Assembly (NCBI GenBank): GCA_963974715.1
Contig: CAXBDK010000003.1
Span: forward strand, 1-64,000
Direction of reading: 5' to 3'
Length of the DNA: 64,000 bases
Source of the DNA: Sediminicola sp963974715
GTDB lineage: Bacteria > Bacteroidota > Bacteroidia > Flavobacteriales > Flavobacteriaceae
A program made the translations under genes and the position numbers. The notes beneath the pieces were generated by a model that searched no databases, was not told where the DNA came from, and worked only from the letters and a program-made list of their open reading frames with translations. Below are positions 34,750-42,720 of the stretch, piece after piece; position 1 is the first letter of the stretch, and every line of letters begins with the position of its first letter.

Positions 34750-35823
34750 TTATTCGGATTTTGGATCGGGTTCTTTTTTGCTCAGCAGAAAACCGAACGG
34801 ATGTAACGGTGGCACATGTAGAAAAATGACCGCAAGTATTGCCGTTACCGGAATGGCCAGTATCATACCGATGGCACCCCAAATCGCACCGCCCAAAACC
34901 ACCACTAGGATTACCATAAATGGATGCAGGTCTACGCGATCTCCAACAATGAACGGTTCCAATACATAACTCTCTACAAACTGCGAGATGGTGAAGGTTA
35001 TCAGGATACCAATCAACACCCCCGTCTCTCCCGAGACCAGATACCCAAAGGCCATGGCCATGGCCATTCCCAAAATGTTCCCGATATAGGGCAATATGGT
35101 AAGGGCAGCGGCAATAATACTCACCAAAATAAAGTTATTAACCCCAGATATCCCGAGCCCGATCGAATACAATATGGCCAACAGGCCCATCAAACTGAGC
35201 TTTCCTACCAGATAACCCTGTACCACTTTGGCCGATTTCTGAATTATCTCGGTTACCCCGTCCTTGTTTTCATCCGGAAATAGCCTTAATAAAAATTCCT
35301 TGAAGCGCTGCCTATAGTTCAACAAAAAGAATACATAGATAAAGGTCAGCAGATAGGTTCCAAAAAAACCAATGGTACTGTTAAAGGCCCCAAAAGCCTT
35401 TTGACCGGTCCCTGAACCCATCTTACCCATCATTTCCGACCCCTGTTCTCCTATTTTATCCAGATCGCTCTGTTCCACTAAGGTATTTTCTAGGATAAAA
35501 GTCTGTAATTGTTCCACTTTTGGTTGCATTGTTTCCTTTATCTCTGGCCAATCCTCCACGAACGCTTTGATCTGGAACGTCAACAAGGTCAAAAATCCTA
35601 TGGAAACAAGAAAAAGAAGAAGGGTTCCCAATAATGAGGCATAACCCTGCTTAAGATACTTTCCCTGTATTTTTCTTACCAGGGGAAGCACGATAAGGGA
35701 GAGTACCAAGGCGGTTACCAACGGCGCCAAAAACCCTTTGGCGGTGCCCAGTCCCAAGAACAAAAAATAGGCCCCCACAATAGTGACTGCCGAATACACT
35801 AGAATTTCCTTGCCCGGGGTCAT
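34750..35823 (-). CDS. AI-2E family transporter (PerM-like)
   Basis: This 357-residue membrane protein has about eight hydrophobic segments and the family's conserved blocks, including SLMGLLAILYSIGLGISGVNNFILVSIIAAALTILPYIGNILGMAMA and the C-terminal ILVVVLGGAIWGAIGMILAIPVTAILAVI. The ATG at 35823 removes a non-membrane extension. Despite the name, many members are thought to be ion or small-molecule exporters rather than autoinducer transporters, so the substrate is open. Confidence 0.87.
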   Translation of the reverse strand: MTPGKEILVYSAVTIVGAYFLFLGLGTAKGFLAPLVTALVLSLIVLPLVRKIQGKYLKQGYASLLGTLLLFLVSIGFLTLLTFQIKAFVEDWPEIKETMQPKVEQLQTFILENTLVEQSDLDKIGEQGSEMMGKMGSGTGQKAFGAFNSTIGFFGTYLLTFIYVFFLLNYRQRFKEFLLRLFPDENKDGVTEIIQKSAKVVQGYLVGKLSLMGLLAILYSIGLGISGVNNFILVSIIAAALTILPYIGNILGMAMAMAFGYLVSGETGVLIGILITFTISQFVESYVLEPFIVGDRVDLHPFMVILVVVLGGAIWGAIGMILAIPVTAILAVIFLHVPPLHPFGFLLSKKEPDPKSE

Positions 35824-35943
35824 ATTCGTTTCTTTTTTTAAAGATACGAAATAGCATCCTAACCAAGGTCCCTTGGCCGCGCAAAGACAATCGACGATCA
35901 ACAACCTCGAAGCAATGATGGACATGGAGGAAAACTAAAATAA

Positions 35944-35958
35944 CCCGCCGGAGGCGGG
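35944..35958. repeat. Short palindromic repeat CCCGCC-GGA-GGCGGG
   Basis: A perfect 6-bp inverted repeat between two genes, related to the element at 111-125. Confidence 0.55.
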
Positions 35959-36002
35959 CAGGCGTCGGGGCATATCAATATCACTTAGTGAGTTGAAAAT
36001 CG

Positions 36003-36983
36003 CTATACGGGAACGCTTTTGCTATAGCGGTTAAGGTAGTCCATCGGTGTCATATCCGTAATTTTACGGAAGACGTCACGAAAGGCCTTAGGGTCTGAAT
36101 ACCCTACCTCGTACATAACCTCCCCAACCGTCATCCGGCCCTTTTCCAGTTCCTTTTTTGCCGCTTCGATCTTTACCCTTTGCAGGTATTCCCCAACCGT
36201 ATTGGAAGTGGCTTTCTTAAACCGTCTTTCAAAGGTCCTTCTACTGGCGGCAACATGATCGCAAAGATCGTCCACACTTATCTTTTCCCTGAAATTTCTC
36301 TCCATAAATTCCTGTGCCTTCAACACATCTTGGTCCATATGTGATTTTTGTCCCTTGAATATGATAAAGGGCGACTGACTATTGCGGTTTATGTCGATCT
36401 CAAAAATTTTGGAAGAAAGCACTGCCATTTCCCGACCCGCAAATTTTTCCACCAAATAAAGGTTCAGATTAAGTGAGGAATAGGCCCCTCCACTGGTATA
36501 AATACCATTCTCATCGGTGATGATCCTATCGTCCAATAAATTTACTTCCGGAAACAAACTTCTAAATTCTGACGCTGCCAACCAGTGGGTGGTACAGTTT
36601 TTACCTTTTAGAAGTCCCGTACTGGCCAATAAAAAGGCCCCTATGCACAAGCTGGCGATTTCCGCCCCCTTTTTGTACTGTTCCCGTATCCAAGGAACAA
36701 ATTTTTGATTGGCGGCAATGACCTCGGCATAGTCTCCGTGTATGGCCGGGATGATGATCAGATCGGTTTTATCCACTTCTTCCACGATCGTATCCGGTAT
36801 AATACCAAAAATTCCATAGCTGGATCGCGTGGTTTTGTCCAGTCCTACCAGATGGACCTCGAATAAGGGATCGTTCCCCATCTTTTCCAAGGTGCCATTG
36901 GCCATAGTGAACATTTTATGCGTAGCCTCCAGATTACTGAGACTGGTATTTCCTTCGGGAACCAAAATAGAAATATGTTTCAT
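36003..36983 (-). CDS. GlxA-type regulator (DJ-1/PfpI domain plus AraC HTH)
   Basis: This 326-residue protein joins an N-terminal DJ-1/PfpI-like domain (about residues 1-195, with SLCIGAFLLASTGLL at the nucleophile-elbow position) to a C-terminal AraC DNA-binding domain (about 230-322, VDDLCDHVAASRRTFERRFKKATSNTVGEYLQ and VMYEVGYSDPKAFRDVFRK). The ATG at 36983 was chosen because MKHISILVPEG begins the DJ-1 fold. Upstream, TTG-N20-TATATTTG (37073-37043, minus strand) is a good promoter. It is divergent from the small-protein cluster starting at 37198 and may control it. Confidence 0.87.
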   Translation of the reverse strand: MKHISILVPEGNTSLSNLEATHKMFTMANGTLEKMGNDPLFEVHLVGLDKTTRSSYGIFGIIPDTIVEEVDKTDLIIIPAIHGDYAEVIAANQKFVPWIREQYKKGAEIASLCIGAFLLASTGLLKGKNCTTHWLAASEFRSLFPEVNLLDDRIITDENGIYTSGGAYSSLNLNLYLVEKFAGREMAVLSSKIFEIDINRNSQSPFIIFKGQKSHMDQDVLKAQEFMERNFREKISVDDLCDHVAASRRTFERRFKKATSNTVGEYLQRVKIEAAKKELEKGRMTVGEVMYEVGYSDPKAFRDVFRKITDMTPMDYLNRYSKSVPV

Positions 36984-37042
36984 AGGATATGTATAATAAT
37001 ATTGATCACGGACCGCATCTTTTCCTTCGGAAAGCACTCCTT

Positions 37043-37073
37043 CAAATATAGGTCAATTCCCTGTCGCAATCAA
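37043..37073 (-). promoter_or_regulatory. Predicted promoter of the GlxA-type regulator
   Basis: On the minus strand TTG (37073-37071) is followed after 20 bases by TATATTTG (37050-37043), which matches the Bacteroidota -33/-7 consensus. It lies 60 bp before the start codon. A TAACTTTG box at 37122-37129 on the plus strand may serve the divergent gene at 37198. Confidence 0.5.
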
Positions 37074-37197
37074 CCCTTGACATTGACGGAAATAGCCCTG
37101 TCCCCTTTAAAAAATACTATCTAACTTTGATGATATCAGAAGGTTGCAGGTAATTAAGGGCCCTGTGCCCGAATGATAGAATATCAAATAGGCCAGT

Positions 37198-37740
37198 ATG
37201 TCAAAAATAATTTTATCGATGATGGTTTCCGTGGATGGCTATACGGAAGGACGGGACAACGATCTGTCGTGGCACGTATGGGATAAGGAAATGACCTCGT
37301 ACATGATGGATTTTTTTAAGACGGTGGATACCTTTATCTATGGCCGGAAATCCTACGAACTGATGTTGCAATATTGGCCTTCTGAAACGGGTGAATTCGC
37401 ACAGGTCATGAATGTAACCCCGAAAATTATTTTTTCCGACACCCTTAAAAATGTGGGATGGAACTCGGTATTGGCAAAAGCTGATGTAGCAGCTGAGATA
37501 AAGGAACTTAAAACTAAATCCAAAAAGGACAAGGTGCTGTTTGCCGGAGCGGACCTCGCCTCGACTTTTATCAATAGTGATCTGATCGATGAATACAGGT
37601 TAATAGTGAACCCTGTAGTGTTGGGAGCGGGCACTCCCCTATTTAAGGATTCCCCGAAAATACATTTACGACTTGTTGAAACAAAGGCATTTTTGTGTGG
37701 GAACGTCCTATTGCGATACCTCCCGGAAAACCGAACCTAA
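37198..37740 (+). CDS. RibD C-terminal/dihydrofolate-reductase-like protein
   Basis: This 180-residue protein matches the RibD C-terminal/DHFR-like family: MSKIILSMMVSVDGYTEG at the N-terminus, DTFIYGRKSYELM near 41-53, VLFAGADLASTFINSDLIDEYRLIVNPVVLGAGTPLF towards the end. Members are NADPH-dependent reductases of unknown substrate that often sit beside DinB and VOC proteins. It opens a run of six same-strand genes with short gaps. Confidence 0.87.
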   Translation: MSKIILSMMVSVDGYTEGRDNDLSWHVWDKEMTSYMMDFFKTVDTFIYGRKSYELMLQYWPSETGEFAQVMNVTPKIIFSDTLKNVGWNSVLAKADVAAEIKELKTKSKKDKVLFAGADLASTFINSDLIDEYRLIVNPVVLGAGTPLFKDSPKIHLRLVETKAFLCGNVLLRYLPENRT

Positions 37741-37751
37741 AAATAAAGAAC

Positions 37752-38264
37752 ATGCAGGAACTTTTATATAAATTCGATACGGTTACCCAAGAGCTATGCC
37801 GGCTCCTCCAACCCTTGGACGAAGCTGAGCTGAACAGGGCCCCCTTTAAGGACAGTTGGACCGCCGGACAGGTGGGCGATCATCTTTATCGATCCTATGA
37901 AGTCTCCGCAATTTTGAACGGAAATGTGGAACCAACCCAAAGGCCAGCGGACCAAAAACTGAGGGAAGTAGAGAACCTGTTCCTGGATTTTACCGTTAAA
38001 ATGGAGTCGCCGAGGGAAATATTGCCTTCCAAATCGCCCATTGATAAGGATAGCCTTCTCAGCTCCTTACAAAGGCGTATCGCCGAGCAAAGGGATGTGA
38101 TCCTGCATAAAGACTTGTCCATGACCTGCCTGGATTATGCCATACCAGGGTATGGCCCGTTTACCAGATGGGAGTGGATAGGTTTCAATATCGTGCATAC
38201 ACAACGACATTTGCACCAATTAGGGAACGTGATCGGCGCATTAAAAAACCAGTCCTCCCAGTAA
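37752..38264 (+). CDS. DinB-superfamily protein
   Basis: This 170-residue four-helix protein has the DinB pattern: a first helix with PLDEAELNRAPFKDSWTAGQVGDHLYRS (metal His 42 or so) and a late WEWIGFNIVHTQRHLHQLGNVIG with the second and third His ligands. Such proteins bind a divalent metal; some are thiol-dependent transferases (bacillithiol or mycothiol type) but most are uncharacterised. The ATG at 37752, 11 bp after the previous stop, begins the family alignment. Confidence 0.83.
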   Translation: MQELLYKFDTVTQELCRLLQPLDEAELNRAPFKDSWTAGQVGDHLYRSYEVSAILNGNVEPTQRPADQKLREVENLFLDFTVKMESPREILPSKSPIDKDSLLSSLQRRIAEQRDVILHKDLSMTCLDYAIPGYGPFTRWEWIGFNIVHTQRHLHQLGNVIGALKNQSSQ

Positions 38265-38289
38265 GTTCCTAAACTGTAATTTGATCGTT

Positions 38290-38706
38290 ATGAAAACATC
38301 CCTGACCGCAAAGGTTACCCTACAGGCTCCCATCGATCGGATCTGGGCCTTATGGACAGATCCCGGCCATATAGCCAAATGGAATACCATTTCGGAAACA
38401 TGGCATACCCCTAGGGCGGAAAACGACTTTCGGGTGGGTGGGGAACTCTTCCTAAGGATGGAAACTTTGGATGGCAAGGAAGGGTTTGATTATAGATGTA
38501 CGTACAACGACATTAGCTACCCGTCAAAAATAGGCCATACCAATACCGATGGAAGAAAAACCGTAACATTGTTTGTTCAAACTGGGGATGGTGTAACAAT
38601 AGAAGAGACCTTTGAGCCGGAAAAACACACTCCTTTGGAAATACAACAGCAATTTTGTCTTTCCGTTCTGCAAAACTTCAAGACCTATGTCACGGAAAAC
38701 TTATGA
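38290..38706 (+). CDS. SRPBCC (AHSA1/START-like) domain protein
   Basis: This 138-residue protein is a single helix-grip domain: VTLQAPIDRIWALWTDPGHIAKWN near the start, a beta-rich middle and a C-terminal helix ILQNF-like (LSVLQNFKTYVTENL). SRPBCC domains bind hydrophobic small molecules. It follows the DinB gene by 25 bp. I used the ATG at 38290, not the TTG three codons upstream. Confidence 0.85.
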   Translation: MKTSLTAKVTLQAPIDRIWALWTDPGHIAKWNTISETWHTPRAENDFRVGGELFLRMETLDGKEGFDYRCTYNDISYPSKIGHTNTDGRKTVTLFVQTGDGVTIEETFEPEKHTPLEIQQQFCLSVLQNFKTYVTENL

Positions 38707-38766
38707 TCATAAGAACCCGAACGGGTCATAAAAACCAAGTATAATTTTAACCTTTAAACAAACGTT

Positions 38767-39186
38767 ATGAAAGTACATCCCTATTTAAATTTCAATGGCA
38801 ATGCCGAGGAGGCTTTTTTGTTTTACAGATCTGTGTTTGGTGGAGAATTTACGGCCAATATAAAAATGACGGATGCCCCAGGAGCGGAAGGACTGCCAGA
38901 AGAGGACCGTAAAAAGACCATGCACATTTGCCTCCCCATTGGAGAGGACACCCTTCTAATGGCGTCGGATTGCATATCTTCCGCAGTACATACGTTGGAC
39001 CTGGGCAATCAAACGAACATACTCCTTGCCCCTAACAGCAGGGAAGAAGCGGAACGACTCTTCAAAGGTCTCTCGGAAGGAGGGGACATAGAAATGGACC
39101 TGGCCGATACTTTTTGGGGATCTTATTTCGGAAATTTCACGGATAAGTTCGGAATTCGATGGATGATAGAACATTCCACTAAATAA
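38767..39186 (+). CDS. VOC-family protein (PhnB-like)
   Basis: This 139-residue protein matches the PhnB-like branch of the vicinal oxygen chelate superfamily: MKVHPYLNFNGNAEEAFLFYRSVFGGEF at the start, HICLPIGEDTLLMASD in the middle, and WGSYFGNFTDKFGIRWMIE at the end. These are small metal-binding fold proteins, often without a known reaction. It is one base apart from the next VOC gene. Confidence 0.87.
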   Translation: MKVHPYLNFNGNAEEAFLFYRSVFGGEFTANIKMTDAPGAEGLPEEDRKKTMHICLPIGEDTLLMASDCISSAVHTLDLGNQTNILLAPNSREEAERLFKGLSEGGDIEMDLADTFWGSYFGNFTDKFGIRWMIEHSTK

Positions 39187-39187
39187 T

Positions 39188-39580
39188 ATGGACATGCTGC
39201 AATACACCAATGCGTTCGGTAGTTTTTCGGTAGATGATATGAAAAAGGCCAAAACCTTCTACGAAAAGACCATCGGCCTGACCGTAATAGAAAATTCCAT
39301 GGGTATCTTGGAGCTGGAGCTGGAAGGGGGTACCAGTGTTGTTATCTATCCAAAAACAGACCATGTTCCGGCAACCTTTACCGTTCTTAATTTTCCGGTG
39401 AAGAAACTGGAAAAGACGGTGGCCCTCCTAAGGGAAAAAGGGGTCCTATTTGAACAGTACCCAGAACTGGGCACGGATGAAGATGGGATTTCATGGGGCA
39501 GGAAAAAAGGAGATGGACCCAATATTGCATGGTTCAAGGATCCTGCCGGCAATATACTTTCCATACTTGAATCAACCTAG
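39188..39580 (+). CDS. VOC-family protein (glyoxalase/bleomycin-resistance fold)
   Basis: This 130-residue protein has the VOC pattern SFSVDDMKKAKTFYEKTIGLTVIE, GGTSVVIYPKTDHVPATFTVLNF and IAWFKDPAGNILSILE. Its start is 2 bp after the previous VOC gene, so they are translated together. The two VOC proteins are only distantly alike. The substrate is unknown. Confidence 0.87.
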   Translation: MDMLQYTNAFGSFSVDDMKKAKTFYEKTIGLTVIENSMGILELELEGGTSVVIYPKTDHVPATFTVLNFPVKKLEKTVALLREKGVLFEQYPELGTDEDGISWGRKKGDGPNIAWFKDPAGNILSILEST

Positions 39581-39668
39581 GAAGTTGCATGGATCCATGT
39601 GCTGAAACTTGGTCGAAATATCCCAAATGGATACTAAAAATCCCGTGTAACGATAAATGATCTATAAA

Positions 39669-39920
39669 ATGGTAGAAGTATTTAAGACCAATATACAGTC
39701 CCAAAAGCAGGCCCTGAACCTATTGGAACGGCTCTATCGCGAATTTGATGGCTATACGGCCAATTTTGATCTTGAAGATAGGGACCGCATCTTGCGTTTG
39801 GAATGCCAGAACGGATCCATAGCCGTTAAAGCGGTCCTTTTGTTTCTTAGGGAATTGGACTACCAGGTAACCGTATTGCCAGACGAAATAATAACGGAAA
39901 CGATATCAAGCCCACGTTAG
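39669..39920 (+). CDS. Small conserved-looking protein, paralogue of 42269-42481
   Basis: This 83-residue product (a start 4 codons upstream is also possible) reads VFKTNIQSQKQALNLLERLYREFDGYTANFDLEDRDRILRLEC... and ends with a hydrophobic strand. It aligns along its length with the protein at 42269, sharing VFxT, FDLED-D-ILR-E and a final helix-strand. The beta-alpha-beta order suggests a ferredoxin-like fold resembling heavy-metal-associated domains but without a CxxC. The function is unknown. Confidence 0.7.
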   Translation: MVEVFKTNIQSQKQALNLLERLYREFDGYTANFDLEDRDRILRLECQNGSIAVKAVLLFLRELDYQVTVLPDEIITETISSPR

Positions 39921-39929
39921 TACAACCTG

Positions 39930-40352
39930 TCATTTCACTTTTTTACTGCGCATGGCCTTCGTTTGAAGCAGTGAGGGGTCGTTGCGGTATTTCAAATAGT
40001 CGTCAGATTCCAAGGCATAAATCGCCATCTTTCCCGTATCGTTAAAATGGACCCCCCAACCGTATCGCTTGCACAAGGGGGAGGCTCGGAAACAGGCCTG
40101 GCCCTTTGAGAAAAATGAATGGAACTCGTCCCGATCGATCGGCGAAATTCCCTTTTTGACGGCATGTATCGCGAACAGTACCTCATCGGAGGTATACTTA
40201 TACGGATGCTCCCGCAACATTTCAAATTGAAGCGATGCAACCGTCCCCAATTGTCCCTTTGACCGAGGGAGGCCCGCTTCATTTACCGGGCAATCGTCCG
40301 CAACTGCGATAAATGTATTCTTATAATTGGTGGTTTTAATTCCATTTCCCAT
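39930..40352 (-). CDS. DUF6157 family protein
   Basis: This 140-residue protein matches DUF6157: TTNYKNTFIAVADDCPVNEAGLP, GQLGTVASLQFEMLREHPYKYTSDEVLFAIHA, FFSKGQACFRASPLCKRYGWGVHF and KMAIYALESDDY. The family is widespread in soil and marine bacteria and has no known function. It lies just downstream of the WYL regulator (19 bp) on the same strand, and may be in its operon. Confidence 0.83.
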   Translation of the reverse strand: MGNGIKTTNYKNTFIAVADDCPVNEAGLPRSKGQLGTVASLQFEMLREHPYKYTSDEVLFAIHAVKKGISPIDRDEFHSFFSKGQACFRASPLCKRYGWGVHFNDTGKMAIYALESDDYLKYRNDPSLLQTKAMRSKKVK

Positions 40353-40371
40353 TGGATAGCTTTGATTAAGG

Positions 40372-41325
40372 TTACATTAATAGGCTTTCGGTCTTCTTAA
40401 TGATGTTCCTGACCCGCTCTTTTAGCTGTTCGGGTTCCAAAATTTTGGCATAGTCCCCGAACATCAAGAACCACCGTGCAAAACCATTTTCCATATCCGA
40501 GGTCATAAAGATCATTTCTACCTGGTCGTTTTTCTCTTTTTCCGATATAAAGCCGTAGTGGTTTTTACCACTACTGATATATCTTGCCACCTGTTTGTCC
40601 ACCAGAATCCTCACCTTGATCTTTTGTGCGGTCTTTTCCTTGTCCCGGTGTTGGTCTATAGTGCCATGTTCCAAGGTAAAGGGCAAATGGGTCCGCCCTA
40701 TCCGTAACATACGATCTATGCGGAACTGCCTATAATCCATCCTCACATGGCAAAATCCAAGCATATACCAATAATTGTTCTCATGGAACAGGCCAACAGG
40801 CTCTATATGGCGTTCGGAGGGTTTGGCAGCTTCCAAGGACTGGTAGCGGAGGAACAGTTGTTTCTTTTGGGCGATGCTTTCAAAAATGATCTCCAGTGCA
40901 TCCGGTACATTTTCGTTAAAGAGCATCTGGGCGGGATCGATGATCACTTGGCCCTCTAGGGCGGAAATCCAGTCCTTTTCCTTTCCCCGTAAAACGGATT
41001 TCACTTTGTACATGGCCGATCGGTGGTATGCGCCCAACGACTTGTCCGTAAATTTTTGCATGAGTTTTTCAGCAGCCACAAAACTGCCCGCTTCCTCCTT
41101 GGTAAACATAATTGGGGGCAGGCGGTAACCCTCCATGACCGAATACCCTATCCCCGCTTCACTGACTATGGGGACCCCGCACTTTTCCAAGGTACGCACA
41201 TCTCGGTAGATGGTCCGCAGGCTCACCTCGAAACGATCGGCCAACTGCTGTGCAGTTACCACTCTTTTGGATTGCAACTGGATCATCAGCGCCACAATAC
41301 GGTCAAAACGTTTTAAGGTATCCAT
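40372..41325 (-). CDS. WYL-domain transcriptional regulator (YafY family)
   Basis: This 317-residue regulator has an N-terminal HTH_11 winged helix (about residues 1-60, MIQLQSKRVVTAQQLADRFEVSLRTIYRDVRTLEKCGVPI) and a WYL ligand domain (about 140-220, RHIEPVGLFHENNYWYMLGFCHVRMDYRQFRIDRM), then a WCX extension. The ATG at 41325 matches the family start. A TATCTTTG -7 box (minus, 41358-41351) lies just upstream. It is the obvious candidate to bind the paired operators at 41580 and 41688. Confidence 0.9.
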   Translation of the reverse strand: MDTLKRFDRIVALMIQLQSKRVVTAQQLADRFEVSLRTIYRDVRTLEKCGVPIVSEAGIGYSVMEGYRLPPIMFTKEEAGSFVAAEKLMQKFTDKSLGAYHRSAMYKVKSVLRGKEKDWISALEGQVIIDPAQMLFNENVPDALEIIFESIAQKKQLFLRYQSLEAAKPSERHIEPVGLFHENNYWYMLGFCHVRMDYRQFRIDRMLRIGRTHLPFTLEHGTIDQHRDKEKTAQKIKVRILVDKQVARYISSGKNHYGFISEKEKNDQVEMIFMTSDMENGFARWFLMFGDYAKILEPEQLKERVRNIIKKTESLLM

Positions 41326-41350
41326 ACCCATAAGAGAGCGATATATATCC

Positions 41351-41358
41351 CAAAGATA
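41351..41358 (-). promoter_or_regulatory. -7 box upstream of the WYL gene
   Basis: TATCTTTG on the minus strand fits TAnnTTTG exactly and lies 25 bp before the chosen WYL start codon. No good -33 box was seen. Confidence 0.4.
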
Positions 41359-41393
41359 AGATTTAGGGGAAAAGTGCCCTCTAAATTTGGATT

Positions 41394-41543
41394 TCATTTT
41401 ATCCGTAATAGAGAGAAATTATAATCGGCCATGTGGGCTTCGTTGATGCCCAGGTCCCTCCCCGTCATCACCATCTGTACCGGGTAGGTGAGCGGGTACA
41501 TGAGGCCAGTTCCCATAATTATTTTTTTTGCGGCCATGATCAT
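41394..41543 (-). CDS. Small protein of 49 residues or gene remnant
   Basis: An open frame of 49 codons (MIMAAKKIIMGTGLMYPLTYP...) with a plausible start lies between the WYL gene and its operator region. Its stop overlaps a longer possible WYL start (ATGA). The composition is protein-like, but I recognise no family. It may be a small leader-type gene or the truncated end of a lost gene. The TAACTTTG promoter box at 41568-41561 is 18 bp before it. Confidence 0.4.
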   Translation of the reverse strand: MIMAAKKIIMGTGLMYPLTYPVQMVMTGRDLGINEAHMADYNFSLLRIK

Positions 41544-41560
41544 GTTTTAATAGTGTACCG

Positions 41561-41595
41561 CAAAGTTAACGGGCGGAAATGACAACCCTTTGTCA
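41561..41595 (-). promoter_or_regulatory. Operator and -7 box, minus-strand promoter
   Basis: The operator TGACAACCCTTTGTCA (41580-41595) lies 11 bases from TAACTTTG (41568-41561, minus strand). The plus-strand promoter has the same operator, inverted with one mismatch, at the same 11-base spacing. This drives the small gene at 41394 and probably the WYL gene. Confidence 0.6.
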
Positions 41596-41687
41596 GGAGT
41601 TTTTTGGACTTTCCCAAAAATGACAATCGGGCAAGGATCGAATATCAACACTCGTTCACGAAAGAATTTTAAATGTTTATTTACTGT

Positions 41688-41722
41688 TGACAAAGGGCTG
41701 TCACCTCGCCCTCCTAGTTTTG
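41688..41722 (+). promoter_or_regulatory. Operator and -7 box of the DinB gene
   Basis: TGACAAAGGGCTGTCA (41688-41703) is followed after 11 bases by TAGTTTTG (41715-41722), and the DinB start is 34 bp further. The operator occupies the -33 region, so a bound regulator would compete with or recruit RNA polymerase. Confidence 0.6.
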
Positions 41723-41756
41723 TCCCATAAGAACAACAATCATAAAATAAAGTATC

Positions 41757-42257
41757 ATGGAAAAAACAACCAAAGAAAAAAATGGAAAGACGGCAGCGCT
41801 GATCACAACGGGCGAATTGTTGAAACACTGGCAAGGACATAGGGGCCTAACCCGCAGGGTCATTGAGGCATTTCCCGAAAAGGAATTCTTCCACCACACC
41901 ATCGGTGGTATGCGGACCTTTGCCGAAATGACCATGGAACTATTGGGCATTGCGGCCCCTGGGCTGCGGGAAATAGTAACGGGAGAGACTGCAACGCTTA
42001 CGGAGGATTTCCAGCATGGGAACAGCAAACAAAAAATACTGGACCTTTGGGACAGGGACACCGAAGAAATAAATGGACTTTGGTCAAAGATAGGTGCGGA
42101 GATCTTTCACGACCCGATAAAGACCTTTGGCATGTACGAGGGCACCGTACAATCGTCCATTTTCTATTTTATCGATAACGAAATCCACCATAGGGGCCAA
42201 GGGTATGTCTACCTGCGTTCCCTTGGTGTGGAACCACCTGCATTTTGGGACCGGTAA
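41757..42257 (+). CDS. DinB-superfamily protein
   Basis: This 166-residue DinB protein has LLKHWQGHRGLTRRVIEAFPEKEFFHHTIGGMRTFAEMTMELLGI (first ligand His region) and IDNEIHHRGQGYVYLRSLGVEPPAFW with the second His pair. It is more typical of the DinB_2 branch than the protein at 37752. Its promoter carries the WYL-type operator, which makes it the best candidate target of the divergent regulator. The reaction is unknown. Confidence 0.87.
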   Translation: MEKTTKEKNGKTAALITTGELLKHWQGHRGLTRRVIEAFPEKEFFHHTIGGMRTFAEMTMELLGIAAPGLREIVTGETATLTEDFQHGNSKQKILDLWDRDTEEINGLWSKIGAEIFHDPIKTFGMYEGTVQSSIFYFIDNEIHHRGQGYVYLRSLGVEPPAFWDR

Positions 42258-42268
42258 CACATCATACC

Positions 42269-42481
42269 ATGAAAACTATCTTGGTCTTCAGGACATCGGT
42301 AACCCGAAAAAAGGAAATAAACAGGCTTCGTCCCATTCTAAATACCCTGCTTCCTTACGAACAGTGGAACTTTGATCTAGAGGATTGCGATAAGATCTTA
42401 AGGGTGGAAACTTTGGACCTTACCGCTCCCGTTATTTCTTCCGCCCTTGAGGTTCAGGGGTTTTCCTGTGAAGAACTGTAA
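42269..42481 (+). CDS. Small ferredoxin-fold-like protein, 70 residues
   Basis: This 70-residue protein starts MKTILVFRTSVTRKKEINRLRPILNTLL, continues WNFDLEDCDKILRVETLD and ends VISSALEVQGFSCEEL. The strand-helix-strand order and WNFDLED motif pair it with the protein at 39669. It lies 11 bp after the DinB gene and ends just before a strong terminator, so the two genes form an operon. It looks like a metal-chaperone-type fold without the CxxC; the function is unknown. Confidence 0.75.
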   Translation: MKTILVFRTSVTRKKEINRLRPILNTLLPYEQWNFDLEDCDKILRVETLDLTAPVISSALEVQGFSCEEL

Positions 42482-42482
42482 T

Positions 42483-42525
42483 AAAGTGCAGGTATGCCAC
42501 TGTTCATACCTGCACTTTAATTTTG
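42483..42525. terminator. Strong hairpin terminator
   Basis: A perfect 14-bp stem (AAAGTGCAGGTATG with CATACCTGCACTTT) has an 8-base loop and is followed by AATTTTGTT. It ends the DinB operon. Confidence 0.85.
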
Positions 42526-42720
42526 TTACCTATATCCGGTTTATTTTTAACAATGCAGTTCCATATAATACAGTGGCCGGGGCATAAACGCACCAAGAAC
42601 CCAATCCGATTTTACCACATCCCGGATCTGCAGTGTATGATCAAAGGAAAAAGTTTAGACCATGTCAAAAAAAATGGAACGGAATTTATACCTTTATAGG
42701 GTATCCCAAATATAAAACTT

